In this document: positions 38,674 through 46,607 of the stretch, piece by piece
How positions within the stretch are numbered: position 1 is the first letter of the stretch
How the letters are laid out: each line of letters opens with the position of its first letter
The notes under the pieces: generated by a model
The model's database searches: none
Told to the model about the DNA's origin: nothing
What the model saw: the letters and a program-made list of their open reading frames with translations, nothing else
Assembly (NCBI RefSeq): GCF_018141525.1
Contig: NZ_CP064655.1
Coordinates: 3,070,501 to 3,134,500, forward strand
DNA: 64,000 nucleotides
Direction: 5' to 3'
DNA from: Miltoncostaea marina
GTDB taxonomy: Bacteria > Actinomycetota > Thermoleophilia > Miltoncostaeales > Miltoncostaeaceae
Translations under genes and position numbers: made by a program

Positions 38674-40014
38674 TCAACCGCGGCGCACGCGCGCCCAGGG
38701 GCCGGTGATCGCGTAGGTGCGGGCGAGCACCTTCTGGCCCTCGCCGTCGCGGTTGCCCTGCTGGTTCACGAACAGCACCGAGCCCGAGGGATCGAAGCAG
38801 GCGCCGCAGAACTCGGACTCCGGGGCGTCGATCGCGCGCGCGAAGTCGGAGATCTCCCCGCTCGTCGTGAGCAGCCGCAGGTACATCGGCGGGTCCGCGT
38901 CCTCGCAGAGGAGCAGGTCGCCGGTCGGCGTGACCACGAGGTTGTCCGGGTTCTTGAGTTCGTGGGGGCCCGGCGACTCGTAGATCAGCGTCAGCGTGCC
39001 CGCCGCGGGATCGAGCTCCCACACCTGCCCGAGGTCGACGGGGCCGCCGGAGGTGCAGCAGAAGTAGAAGCGGCCGCCCGCGACCCAGCAGCCCTCCTGC
39101 CGGTCGAAGATGGCCGCGCCCTTGCCGGCGGCCTCGAGCCGAAGCGTGTCCGCGGCGGGCTCGGGCTCGTCGATCCGGACCCACCGGACCGCCATCGGAC
39201 GCCCCACGGAGAGCCCGGACGAGGTGTCGAGGCCCGGCCGCCCGTCGACGGCCAGCGCCTCGAGGACTCCCGTCGATCGGGCGAGGTCGCCGGCGCGCCG
39301 CGGCCGCGTGGACGGGACGTAGCGGTACAGGCACGCGTTGGGGCCGCGGTCCTCGGTCTGGTAGAGCGCGCCGCCGAGCCAGCCCACCGCCTCGTGCACG
39401 AACCGCCCGGCGCCGCGGATCGGCTCGGCCTTCACGGGCCCGTCGGCCGACGCGTCGATCTCGAAGTTGTAGCCGTGCCGGACGCCGGTCGCGCCGGCGT
39501 CGACCACCTCCTCGGAGGTGATCCAGCTGCCCCACGGCGTGCGCCCGCCGGCGCAGTTGGTCGACGTGCCGCCCTGGATCGCGAAGCTCCGGGCGATCCG
39601 GCCGCCGCGCGTGACCACGACCTTGGTGCAGCCGGCGTTGTAGGTCGGGTCGGCGTCGTAGCGCAGGTCGTCGGGCACGACGACGGGCGACTCCCCGGGG
39701 CGGCGGCGGTTCTCGTGGTTGCGGATGAGGACCGTCGTGCTCGTCGGCCCGCGGAACGCCGCCATGCCGTCGAAGATGCCGGGCGTCGGCGATCCGTCGC
39801 TCATCAGGTCGCCCTCGCGGGAGATGACGCGGTGGTGAAAGCCCCGGGGCAGGGCGAGCTCGCCCTGTTCGATCAGCGGCCCGTAGCCCTCGCCGTCGAC
39901 GGGGGCGCCGACGGCGGCGCGCGCCCGGAACGCCGTGAGCGGCCCCGCGACCGCGAACCCCGCCGCCGCCGCCGCGCTGCGCTTGAGGAATGTCGATCGG
40001 TCGATCGTCGTCAC
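38674..40014 (-). CDS. PhoX-family (DUF839) alkaline phosphatase-like protein
   Basis: A 446-residue exported protein of the PhoX/DUF839 family. A leader with STFLKRSAAAAAGFAVA resembles a Tat signal, but the twin arginine is Arg6-Ser7, so only one of the two Arg is present. The propeller body has NHENRR (about 99-104), the TSTNCAGGRTPWGSWITSEE motif of PhoX active sites, and HELKNPDNLVV near residue 352. PhoX is a monomeric calcium/iron phosphatase induced in phosphate starvation. Gene neighbours tatA and pst fit this. A pair of PHO-like repeats lies about 100 bases upstream. Confidence 0.85.
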   Translation of the reverse strand: MTTIDRSTFLKRSAAAAAGFAVAGPLTAFRARAAVGAPVDGEGYGPLIEQGELALPRGFHHRVISREGDLMSDGSPTPGIFDGMAAFRGPTSTTVLIRNHENRRRPGESPVVVPDDLRYDADPTYNAGCTKVVVTRGGRIARSFAIQGGTSTNCAGGRTPWGSWITSEEVVDAGATGVRHGYNFEIDASADGPVKAEPIRGAGRFVHEAVGWLGGALYQTEDRGPNACLYRYVPSTRPRRAGDLARSTGVLEALAVDGRPGLDTSSGLSVGRPMAVRWVRIDEPEPAADTLRLEAAGKGAAIFDRQEGCWVAGGRFYFCCTSGGPVDLGQVWELDPAAGTLTLIYESPGPHELKNPDNLVVTPTGDLLLCEDADPPMYLRLLTTSGEISDFARAIDAPESEFCGACFDPSGSVLFVNQQGNRDGEGQKVLARTYAITGPWARVRRG

Positions 40015-40111
40015 CCGCCGCTCCCCTCGTCCGTGGGCCGGCCCGCGCCGGCCCGTTCGCGACGCAGAGGCTCACCGGCGGGCCCGAGCGGCGGAAGGGC
40101 CTCGCCGCGGC

Positions 40112-40133
40112 CTTCACCGACCTGTCACGCGCG
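40112..40133 (+). promoter_or_regulatory. possible PHO box half (two 11-base repeats)
   Basis: Two adjacent 11-base units with TTCAC and GTCAC at the same offset (40112-40122 and 40123-40133). They resemble the units of the clear PHO box before pstS but are fewer and more divergent. They read toward the plus strand, while the PhoX gene is on the minus strand. Confidence 0.3.
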
Positions 40134-40197
40134 CGGGACGGACCGGGAGTCGGGATCGAGAGCGGGTTCGGCGGCGGTTCGGCGGCGGTCGGGTTTC

Positions 40198-41399
40198 ATG
40201 GAGTTGTCACAGCGGGCGACCGGGACACGGCGGCGGGCGCGGACCGGCACGCCGACCGCATGGCGCGAGAGCGCGACACCCCTCGCGCCGGCCGCCCTCG
40301 CCCCGGCGACGCGGCGGTGGTTCGGCGCTGCTCGTCGGGCTCAGCGAGGCGTCGCTGGTCGCCCGCCGCAGCGCCACCTCGTCGGCGCGCCCGGGCGCGC
40401 GGCACCCCTCGCCGGGCGGCACGTACGTGCACGGGCGCGAGCGCCTCGGCCCGTTCCGGGGCCACCCGGCGGACGGGGCCGCGTGGTCGCACGACCGCCT
40501 CCTGCGCCGCGATCGCGCTGGCCGTGAGCGCCGACGCCTGGCCGAAGCACCCGCGGGCCGTCGCGCCGGGGGCCGTGGTCGCCTCGACGCTCCTCGCCTC
40601 GACCGGGGTGGAGCGGTCCGCCCGGGCGACCGCCGTGATCGTCGCCGCCGTCCCGGCCGCGGTGGCCGCAGTGGCCGTCGCCCGGCGTGGGACCGGGCGG
40701 ACACCGCGCGCGCCGGCGTGTGCGGTGGCGCGGACGGCGGCGGCCTGCTCCGGGTCGGCGGCGTGCCCCAGGCCGCCGGCCTGCTGTTCGTGGCGTCTCG
40801 CCGGCTCCGCCCGCACCCGGGCCGCTCGGCGAGAGGTGCGCGAGCGGGCGCGGACGGATCCCGCGGGCCGTCACCACCGCCCTCGAGAGCACCCTGCCCG
40901 TCAACGCCGCCCTGGCAGTGACCGCCCTCGGCGCCCTCGGCGCCCGGCTGCGGCTCCTCCTCGGGGTGTCGCGGACCGTGCTCGGCCATGGCGCGACGGC
41001 CACCCGCCCCCGGACCCTCGTCGTCGTGCACCCGAGCGCCCGGGGCCGCACCGCCTGGCGCTCGTCGGCGGCACGGCCGTCGTCGTCGTGGTCGCGGCCG
41101 GGCGACGCGCGACGCGCGATCGGCCGCTGGCCCGTCACCGTCCTCGCCGACTCGGCGATCGCCACCGCCGGCGCGTGGGGCCTGCCGCGCGCGGAGGGCC
41201 GCCCTCCACGGCTCGTGCCCCTCGCCGGGTTCACCGGCTGCGTCCCGCTCGCGTTCGCCCTCCCCCTCCGTCATCGGCCGGGGCGGGCGCGGCCGTGCTC
41301 CTCGCCGTCGTCACGTACACCGTACGGCGGTCCAGCGCGGCACCGCGCGGACGGACTCTCAGGGCCGTGCCGGCGGCGAAGCGCTCGTCGTGCCGCCGT
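40198..41399 (+). pseudogene. degenerate 1.2 kb stretch, possible remnant of a membrane protein gene
   Basis: No intact gene is convincing between the PhoX start (40014) and the pstB stop (41400). On the plus strand, hydrophobic stretches appear in changing frames: SCAAIALAVSADAWPKHP and VASTLLASTGVERS (about 40505-40620), then NAALAVTALGALGARLRLLL (about 40898-40960), RLALVGGTAVVVVVAAG (about 41058-41108) and RWPVTVLADSAIATAGAWGL (about 41125-41190). Order and composition vaguely recall a PAP2-type membrane phosphatase, but I would not assign it. The open frames reported by length alone here are low-complexity Arg/Ala/Pro shadows. Either a decayed gene or a misassembled one. Confidence 0.3.
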
Positions 41400-42281
41400 T
41401 CACCCGAAGCGCCCGGTGATGTAGTCCTGCGTTCGCTGGTCGCGTGGGGCGGAGAAGATCTGCTCCGTGTCGCCGTGCTCCACCAGCACGCCGTACCGCT
41501 GGTTGTCCTCCATGCCGGCGACCGTGAAGAAGCCGGTCGTGTGCGAGACGCGCGCCGCCTGCTGCATGTTGTGGGTCACGATCACGATGGTGTAGCGGGA
41601 GACGAGGTCGTGCATCAGGTCCTCGATCGCCAGCGTGGAGATGGGGTCCAGCGCCGAGCAGGGCTCGTCCATGAGGATGACCTCGGGCTCGACCGCGATC
41701 GCGCGCGCGATGCAGAGGCGCTGCTGCTGGCCGCCCGAGAGCGCGAACGCGTCCTGGTCGAGCTTGTCCTTCACCTCGTCCCAGAGGGCGGCGCGGCGCA
41801 GGACCTCCTCGATGCGGTCGTCGGTGACCTTCATCCCGTTGACCTTCATCCCGAAGCCGAGGTTGTCGCGGATGGACTTCGGGAACGGGTTGGGCTTCTG
41901 GAAGACCATGCCGATGCGCCGGCGCACGTCGACGGGGTCGACGTCGGAGGCGTAGAGGTCCTCACCGTGGAACAGGATCTCGCCGTCGACGCGGGTGCCC
42001 GGGATGAGGTCGTTCATCCGGTTGAGGCAGCGCAGGAACGTCGACTTCCCGCAACCGGACGGCCCGATCAGCGCCGTGATCTGGTTGCGCATGATGCGCA
42101 GGTCGATCCCCTTGAGCGCGGCGAAGTCGCCGTAGTGGAAGTCGAGGCCGCGCGCCTCGAACACGACCTCGTGCGCGCCGGGCGGCCGGGGAGGCGCCGC
42201 GGGCTCGGGCGTGATGGCCACCCTCCCGTTGCCGGCCACGGTGGCCGCCGCGCCGGAGGACGTGGTCGGGTCGTCGTGCAT
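41400..42281 (-). CDS. pstB: phosphate ABC transporter ATP-binding protein
   Basis: A 293-residue ABC ATPase. An N-terminal extension of about 38 residues is followed by the PstB core with Walker [10 protein letters not shown] (73-81), Q-loop FQKPNPFP, signature LSGGQQQR and Walker [14 protein letters not shown]. It energises high-affinity phosphate import with PstA and PstC. It is the last gene of pstSCAB, 14 bases after pstA. phoU, which usually follows, is not present. Confidence 0.97.
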   Translation of the reverse strand: MHDDPTTSSGAAATVAGNGRVAITPEPAAPPRPPGAHEVVFEARGLDFHYGDFAALKGIDLRIMRNQITALIGPSGCGKSTFLRCLNRMNDLIPGTRVDGEILFHGEDLYASDVDPVDVRRRIGMVFQKPNPFPKSIRDNLGFGMKVNGMKVTDDRIEEVLRRAALWDEVKDKLDQDAFALSGGQQQRLCIARAIAVEPEVILMDEPCSALDPISTLAIEDLMHDLVSRYTIVIVTHNMQQAARVSHTTGFFTVAGMEDNQRYGVLVEHGDTEQIFSAPRDQRTQDYITGRFG

Positions 42282-42295
42282 ACGGAAGGCGCTCC

Positions 42296-43345
42296 TTACC
42301 AGCGTCGGCTGAACTTGTTGCGGAGGACGATCGCGACGAGGTTCATCACGATCAGCGTACCGAGCAGGACGATGATCCCGGCGGCGGCCAGATCCTGGAA
42401 CTCCTGCCGCGGCTCGCCGGCCCAGAAGAAGATCTGCAGCGGCATCGCCAGCAGCGGGGTGTCGTCGGCGTGGAGAGGGTTGAGGCTCGGCACCTGGGTG
42501 GCGAAGACGACGCCGCCCACCACGATGAGCGGGGCCGACTCGCCGATCGCGCGCGACAGCGCGAGGATCGTGCCCGTCAGCATGCCCGGCAGGGCGGCCG
42601 GGAAGACCTGCCGCGAGACGGCCTGCCAGCGCGTCGCGCCGAGCGCCATCGCGCCCTGCTCGATCGAGACGGGCACCGCCTTCACGGCCTCGCGGCTCGC
42701 GATGATGATGATCGGCAGGACGAGGAGCGCGAGGGTGAGCGCACCGGCCAGCATGTTCTTCTGCAGGCCCACGATCGACACGAACAGGGCCAGGCCGAGC
42801 AGGCCGTAGATGATCGACGGCACGGCCGCCAGGTTGGAGATGTTGACATCGACCGCCCGGTTGACCGGAGGGCCCAGGCGGGCCCAGGCGAACGACATCC
42901 GGGTGCGCGCGACCGCCAGCGCCAGCCGGGGGAGGCCGGCGTCGGCGGCGCGCAGCTCGGCGAGCCGCCGCTCGCGCGCCCGAGCCGAGGTCAGGAGCTG
43001 GTCGCGGCTCAGGTTGGCGAACTTCTCGAGGTAGAGCGCCGCGGCGAAGCCGATGGGCACGGCCGCGGCGAAGGTGATCACCATCATCACGAAGGTGACC
43101 CGGATCGATGAGTTGAACCCCGCCCGCTCCGGGTTGGTGGAGGTGCGGTTCGTCAGGAAGTCCCAGTCGAGCACCGGCAGGCCCTGGACCAGGATCGAGA
43201 CGAGCAGCCAGACGAGCGCGCCCATCGAGATGAGCACCGCGGTGAGCACGCCGCCGAAGAACAGCGCATCGGCCGGGCGGATGCGCTTCTTGGCGAGCGG
43301 GCGCGGGGCGGCGAGGCCGCGCCCGGAGGGGGTGTCGATGGCCAT
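42296..43345 (-). CDS. pstA: phosphate ABC transporter permease PstA
   Basis: A 349-residue permease with about six membrane helices. PstA features are clear: [20 protein letters not shown] and the EAA-type loop around [24 protein letters not shown]. Compared with typical PstA there is an extra charged/Arg-rich stretch of about 45 residues (about 127-175: [17 protein letters not shown] onward) before the ISNLAAVPS motif, which would extend a cytoplasmic or extracytoplasmic loop. It is 13 bases from the pstC stop. Confidence 0.95.
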   Translation of the reverse strand: MAIDTPSGRGLAAPRPLAKKRIRPADALFFGGVLTAVLISMGALVWLLVSILVQGLPVLDWDFLTNRTSTNPERAGFNSSIRVTFVMMVITFAAAVPIGFAAALYLEKFANLSRDQLLTSARARERRLAELRAADAGLPRLALAVARTRMSFAWARLGPPVNRAVDVNISNLAAVPSIIYGLLGLALFVSIVGLQKNMLAGALTLALLVLPIIIIASREAVKAVPVSIEQGAMALGATRWQAVSRQVFPAALPGMLTGTILALSRAIGESAPLIVVGGVVFATQVPSLNPLHADDTPLLAMPLQIFFWAGEPRQEFQDLAAAGIIVLLGTLIVMNLVAIVLRNKFSRRW

Positions 43346-43358
43346 GCGGGAGCGCCCC

Positions 43359-44300
43359 CTACTGGTAGACGGTGCGGAAGCGGCGCACGATGCGCACCGC
43401 GACCAGGTTGATGAGCAGGGTCACCACGAAGAGCAGGATGCCGACGGCGAAGATGGAGGTGTAGGTGAGGCTGCCGCGGGTCGCCTCGCCCTGGGACACC
43501 TGGACGATGTAGGCGGTGATCGTCTGCATCGGCGCCGTGGGGTCACCCGACAGGTTGGGCTGCGCCCCGGCGGCGAGGGTCACGGCCATCGTCTCGCCCA
43601 CCGCCCGCGAGAGCCCGAGGACGACGCCGGCCGCGATGCCCGACAGGGCCGCGGGGAACACGATGCGGGTCGCCACGTGGCGCCGGGTCGCGCCGACGCC
43701 GTACGCGCCCTCGCGCATCGACCGCGGCACCGCGCGCATCGCGTCCTCCGCCAGCGAGCTGATCAGGGGCGTGATGAGGATGCCGACCACGATGCCGGCC
43801 GCCAGCGCGCTGAACAGCTGCGTCTCGTCCAGCACCCCGATCGCCTTCAGCGCGGGGACGAGCGACTCGAGGGCGAAGAAGCCGAGCACGATCGTCGGCA
43901 TGCCGGCCAGCAGCTCCAGCACCGGCTTGACCGTGCGGCGGACGCGCTCGGGCGCGTACTCGGACAGGTAGACGGCCGAGCCGAGGCCCAGGGGGATGGC
44001 GACGAGGGCCGCGATGCCGGCGATGTACAGCGAGGCGACGAGCAGCGGCAGGACGCCGAAGGAGTCGTTGACCGGCTGCCAGACCGTCCCGGTGAGGAAC
44101 TCCCACACGGAGACGTCACCCTCGGTGAAGAACGGCAGGCCCTCGTCGAGCAGCGTGACGACGATGCCCACCGTGACCAGCACGGAGATCGTCGCCGCCG
44201 CCGCCAGGAGCAGGATCGCGACCTGCTCCAGCGGGCGGCGGCGGCGACGCCGCAGCGGCGCCGGCCCCTCGGCCGGCGGGGTGGTCCCGGCGCGCGCCAC
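43359..44300 (-). CDS. pstC: phosphate ABC transporter permease PstC
   Basis: A 313-residue permease. After an Arg-rich cytosolic N-terminus come six membrane helices with PstC motifs (LLAGMPTIVLGFFAL, SMREGAYGVGATRRHVATRI, GLSRAVGETMAVTLAAG). I chose the GTG at 44300-44298, 7 bases after the pstS stop; the frame extends upstream to 44453 only as antisense-like read-through of pstS. It pairs with PstA. Confidence 0.95.
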   Translation of the reverse strand: MARAGTTPPAEGPAPLRRRRRRPLEQVAILLLAAAATISVLVTVGIVVTLLDEGLPFFTEGDVSVWEFLTGTVWQPVNDSFGVLPLLVASLYIAGIAALVAIPLGLGSAVYLSEYAPERVRRTVKPVLELLAGMPTIVLGFFALESLVPALKAIGVLDETQLFSALAAGIVVGILITPLISSLAEDAMRAVPRSMREGAYGVGATRRHVATRIVFPAALSGIAAGVVLGLSRAVGETMAVTLAAGAQPNLSGDPTAPMQTITAYIVQVSQGEATRGSLTYTSIFAVGILLFVVTLLINLVAVRIVRRFRTVYQ

Positions 44301-44307
44301 GTCCGTC

Positions 44308-45285
44308 CTACTGCTCCGCCGGCAGCTTGGCCAGCGCCTCGTCCAGCGAGTCCTGCGGTGCCGGCACGTACTGGGCGTCCTCGGCGAGCTGGACGGCGTT
44401 CTCGAGGTAGTAGCGGACGTACCCGGCCACCTCGGGCCGCTCGAGCGAGGCATCCTTCACGTAGATGAAGAGCGGCCGCGAGAGCGGGTAGTCGCCGGAG
44501 GTGATCGTCTCGGCCGACGGCGCCACGCCGTCCACCGACAGCGCCTTCAGCGTGTCCTGGTTCTCCTCGAAGTACGAGAACCCGAAGTAGCCCATGCCCG
44601 CCTCGGCGCTCTGGACGGCGCGCACGATCACGTTGTCGTCCTCCGAGGCCGTGTAGTCCTGCCGCGGGGTGATCGTCTCGCCGCTCGCGTCCTCGCCGAG
44701 GACCTCCTCGTTGAAGAAGTCGTACGTGCCCGACTGCGAGCCGGGGCCGGCGAGGGTGAGCGGCGCGCTGGTGAACGAGCCGCCCGGGATGTCGGCCCAG
44801 TTCTTGACCTTCGAGTCGGGCATCCAGACCGCCTTCAGCTGGTCCATCGTGATGTCGTCGGAGCCGACGTCCGCGCCGGCGCCGGTGACGACCGTGATGC
44901 CGTCGGAGGCGACGCGCAGCTCCTGGTAGGTGACGCCGGCCTGCTCGCAGGCCGCCGCCTCGTCCTCCTTGATGGCGCGCGAGGCGTCCGAGATGTCGGT
45001 CTCGCCCGCGCAGAAGCGCTCGAAGCCGCCGCCGGTGCCGGACGTGCCGACCGTGATGTTGACGCCGGAGTGCTCGCCGGCGAAGGCCTCGGCGGCCGCC
45101 GAGGAGAGCGGCGCGACGGTCGAGGAGCCGTCGATCAGGATGTCCCCGGAGAGCGAGGCGGCGCCTCCGCCGCCGGTGGTGTCCGCCGAGCCGTCGTCGT
45201 CGTCGCCGCATGCGACGAGGCCGAGCGAGCCCACGGCGAGCGCCGCGGCTGCGGCGACCGTGGCCAAGCGACGTGCACGAGCCAT
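44308..45285 (-). CDS. pstS: phosphate-binding lipoprotein
   Basis: A 325-residue substrate-binding lipoprotein. Lipobox LVAC with Cys26. The PstS fold: IDGSSTVAPL (phosphate-binding Ser/Thr), GTSGTGGGFERFCAGETDISDASR with the phosphate loop, and SGTYDFFNEEVLGED. It captures phosphate outside the membrane and delivers it to PstAC. The ATG at 45285 follows AAGGAG by 9 bases. It heads pstSCAB and lies downstream of the PHO box and a TACCGT -10 element. Confidence 0.97.
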   Translation of the reverse strand: MARARRLATVAAAAALAVGSLGLVACGDDDDGSADTTGGGGAASLSGDILIDGSSTVAPLSSAAAEAFAGEHSGVNITVGTSGTGGGFERFCAGETDISDASRAIKEDEAAACEQAGVTYQELRVASDGITVVTGAGADVGSDDITMDQLKAVWMPDSKVKNWADIPGGSFTSAPLTLAGPGSQSGTYDFFNEEVLGEDASGETITPRQDYTASEDDNVIVRAVQSAEAGMGYFGFSYFEENQDTLKALSVDGVAPSAETITSGDYPLSRPLFIYVKDASLERPEVAGYVRYYLENAVQLAEDAQYVPAPQDSLDEALAKLPAEQ

Positions 45286-45349
45286 GTGGTGGTGCTCCTT
45301 CCGACGTGTGCGGGGCCGCCCGGATCGGCGCCCCGTGGAAACCGCGGCG

Positions 45350-45355
45350 ACGGTA
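45350..45355 (-). promoter_or_regulatory. TACCGT -10 element of pstS
   Basis: Read on the minus strand, TACCGT lies 17 bases downstream of the PHO box, so the box occupies the -35 region, as in activator-dependent Pho promoters. The leader to the ATG would be about 58 bases and contains the AAGGAG. Confidence 0.6.
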
Positions 45356-45372
45356 TCCCCAGGGTCGCGCAG

Positions 45373-45416
45373 CACAGGTGACGACGGTGTGACGCTGTCG
45401 TGAACGACCTGTGAAC
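45373..45416 (-). promoter_or_regulatory. PHO box: four 11-base direct repeats
   Basis: On the minus strand four consecutive 11-base units share TCAC at the same offset: GTTCACAGGTC, GTTCACGACAG, CGTCACACCGT and CGTCACCTGTG. This matches the direct-repeat-unit design of actinobacterial PhoP boxes. It lies between pstS (minus) and the first ATP-grasp gene (plus). Confidence 0.8.
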
Positions 45417-45436
45417 CGGCCCCCGGGCGCTGCGAA

Positions 45437-45442
45437 TAGACT
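45437..45442 (+). promoter_or_regulatory. TAGACT -10-like element of the ATP-grasp pair
   Basis: TAGACT lies 20 bases to the right of the PHO box and 31 bases before the ATG at 45474. With the box at about -35 on this side too, the promoter could be shared. Confidence 0.45.
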
Positions 45443-45473
45443 CACGCGCGGCCACCACGACCCGAGGCGAGCG

Positions 45474-46607
45474 ATGATCGACGAGGCCCGTCGGCAGTCA
45501 CTGCGCGTCGCGCGCGGCCTCGCGCGCCGCGGGCGCGACGGCGCCGCGCGGGCGCGCCGCAGCGCGTGGATCGCCGGCGCGGTCCTGCGCGACGGCGGCC
45601 CGGGGGCGGCCCTGCCGCTCGCCCGCCGCGCGGCCCACCTGCTGGGGCCTCGCCGGTTCGGGCTGGAGGAGGCCTACACCCTCGGGCTGCTCGACCCGCG
45701 CGCGGCGGACGACCTCGTCGACGCCTCGGTCAGCAAGCGGGAGCTGATCGCGCTGCAGGCCCGCCTCAACCCGAACGAGTTCTGGTACCTGACCGAGGAC
45801 AAGGCGGTCTTCTCCCGCCTCGCCGAGGCGGTCGGCGTGCGGGTTCCGGCGCTGCTGGCGATCCTCTGCGACACCGGTCCCGGCTGGTCGGCGACGGGCG
45901 AGCCGCTCGCCCGCGCCGGCGACTGGGAGCGCCTGTTCGCCGAGGGCCTGCCCGACACGTTCGTGGTCAAGCCGGCCCGCGGCTACCACGGCCTGGGCGT
46001 GCGGGTGGTCGAGCGGCGCGACGGGCTGCTGCACCAGCTCGGCGGCGAGGCGGTCACGCCCGCGCAGCTCGCGCGCGAGCTCGTCGCCGATCGCCAGTTC
46101 CACATCCACGTGGTGCAGGAGCGGATCACCAACGCGCCCGGGGTGCCCGGCGCGCGCAGCGCCGTCCAGACGGCCCGCATCGCGACGCTCGTGGAGCGCG
46201 ACGGGTCCGTCCGGCCGCTCAACGCGTTCTTCAGGTCGGCGCTCGAGGGCAACGTCATCGACAACTTCCGCCACGGGGCGACCGGGAACCTGGTCGCGCC
46301 GCTCGATCCCGCGTCGGGCACGGTCCTGGGCCTCACCGCGGTCGGCGACGACGGCGTCCTGCGCGAGGTGGAGCCGCCGCCCGGGACGAACGCGCCGGCG
46401 CCGGGCACGCGGATGCCGATGTGGGACGAGTGCCTGGAGCTCGTGCGCTTCGCGGCGCCGCGCTTCCTGCCCATGCGCACGCTCGGCTGGGACGTGGCCG
46501 TGACCCCCGACGGGCCGACGATCGTGGAGGCGAACATGTGGTGGGACCCGGTCGGCTCCGTGCACGGGGTGCGCGCCGCGCTCGACGCCCTGAGGGCTGC
46601 GGCGTGA
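45474..46607 (+). CDS. sugar-transfer-associated ATP-grasp protein, first of a tandem pair
   Basis: A 377-residue cytosolic protein of the ATPgrasp_ST type. An Arg/Ala-rich helical N-terminus (1-70) precedes the ATP-grasp core: WYLTEDKAVFSRLAEAVGV (about 104-122), the nucleotide-binding FVVKPARGYHGLGVRVV (about 161-177), VIDNFRHGATGN (about 262-273) and the metal-binding end GWDVAVTPDGPTIVEANMW (about 341-359). The family is linked to exopolysaccharide and glycan loci, where it may ligate a carboxylate. The ATG at 45474 follows CGAGGCGAG. It shares the PHO box region with divergent pstS. Confidence 0.82.
   Translation: MIDEARRQSLRVARGLARRGRDGAARARRSAWIAGAVLRDGGPGAALPLARRAAHLLGPRRFGLEEAYTLGLLDPRAADDLVDASVSKRELIALQARLNPNEFWYLTEDKAVFSRLAEAVGVRVPALLAILCDTGPGWSATGEPLARAGDWERLFAEGLPDTFVVKPARGYHGLGVRVVERRDGLLHQLGGEAVTPAQLARELVADRQFHIHVVQERITNAPGVPGARSAVQTARIATLVERDGSVRPLNAFFRSALEGNVIDNFRHGATGNLVAPLDPASGTVLGLTAVGDDGVLREVEPPPGTNAPAPGTRMPMWDECLELVRFAAPRFLPMRTLGWDVAVTPDGPTIVEANMWWDPVGSVHGVRAALDALRAAA

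Noticed and set aside
40198-40530. A plus-strand ORF starting at ATG 40198
   Set aside because: About 110 Arg/Ala/Pro-rich residues with no fold-like pattern; better read as part of the degenerate interval.
44301-44453. Upstream extension of pstC
   Set aside because: It overlaps the pstS 3' end and has no PstC-like sequence; the GTG at 44300 fits the operon spacing.
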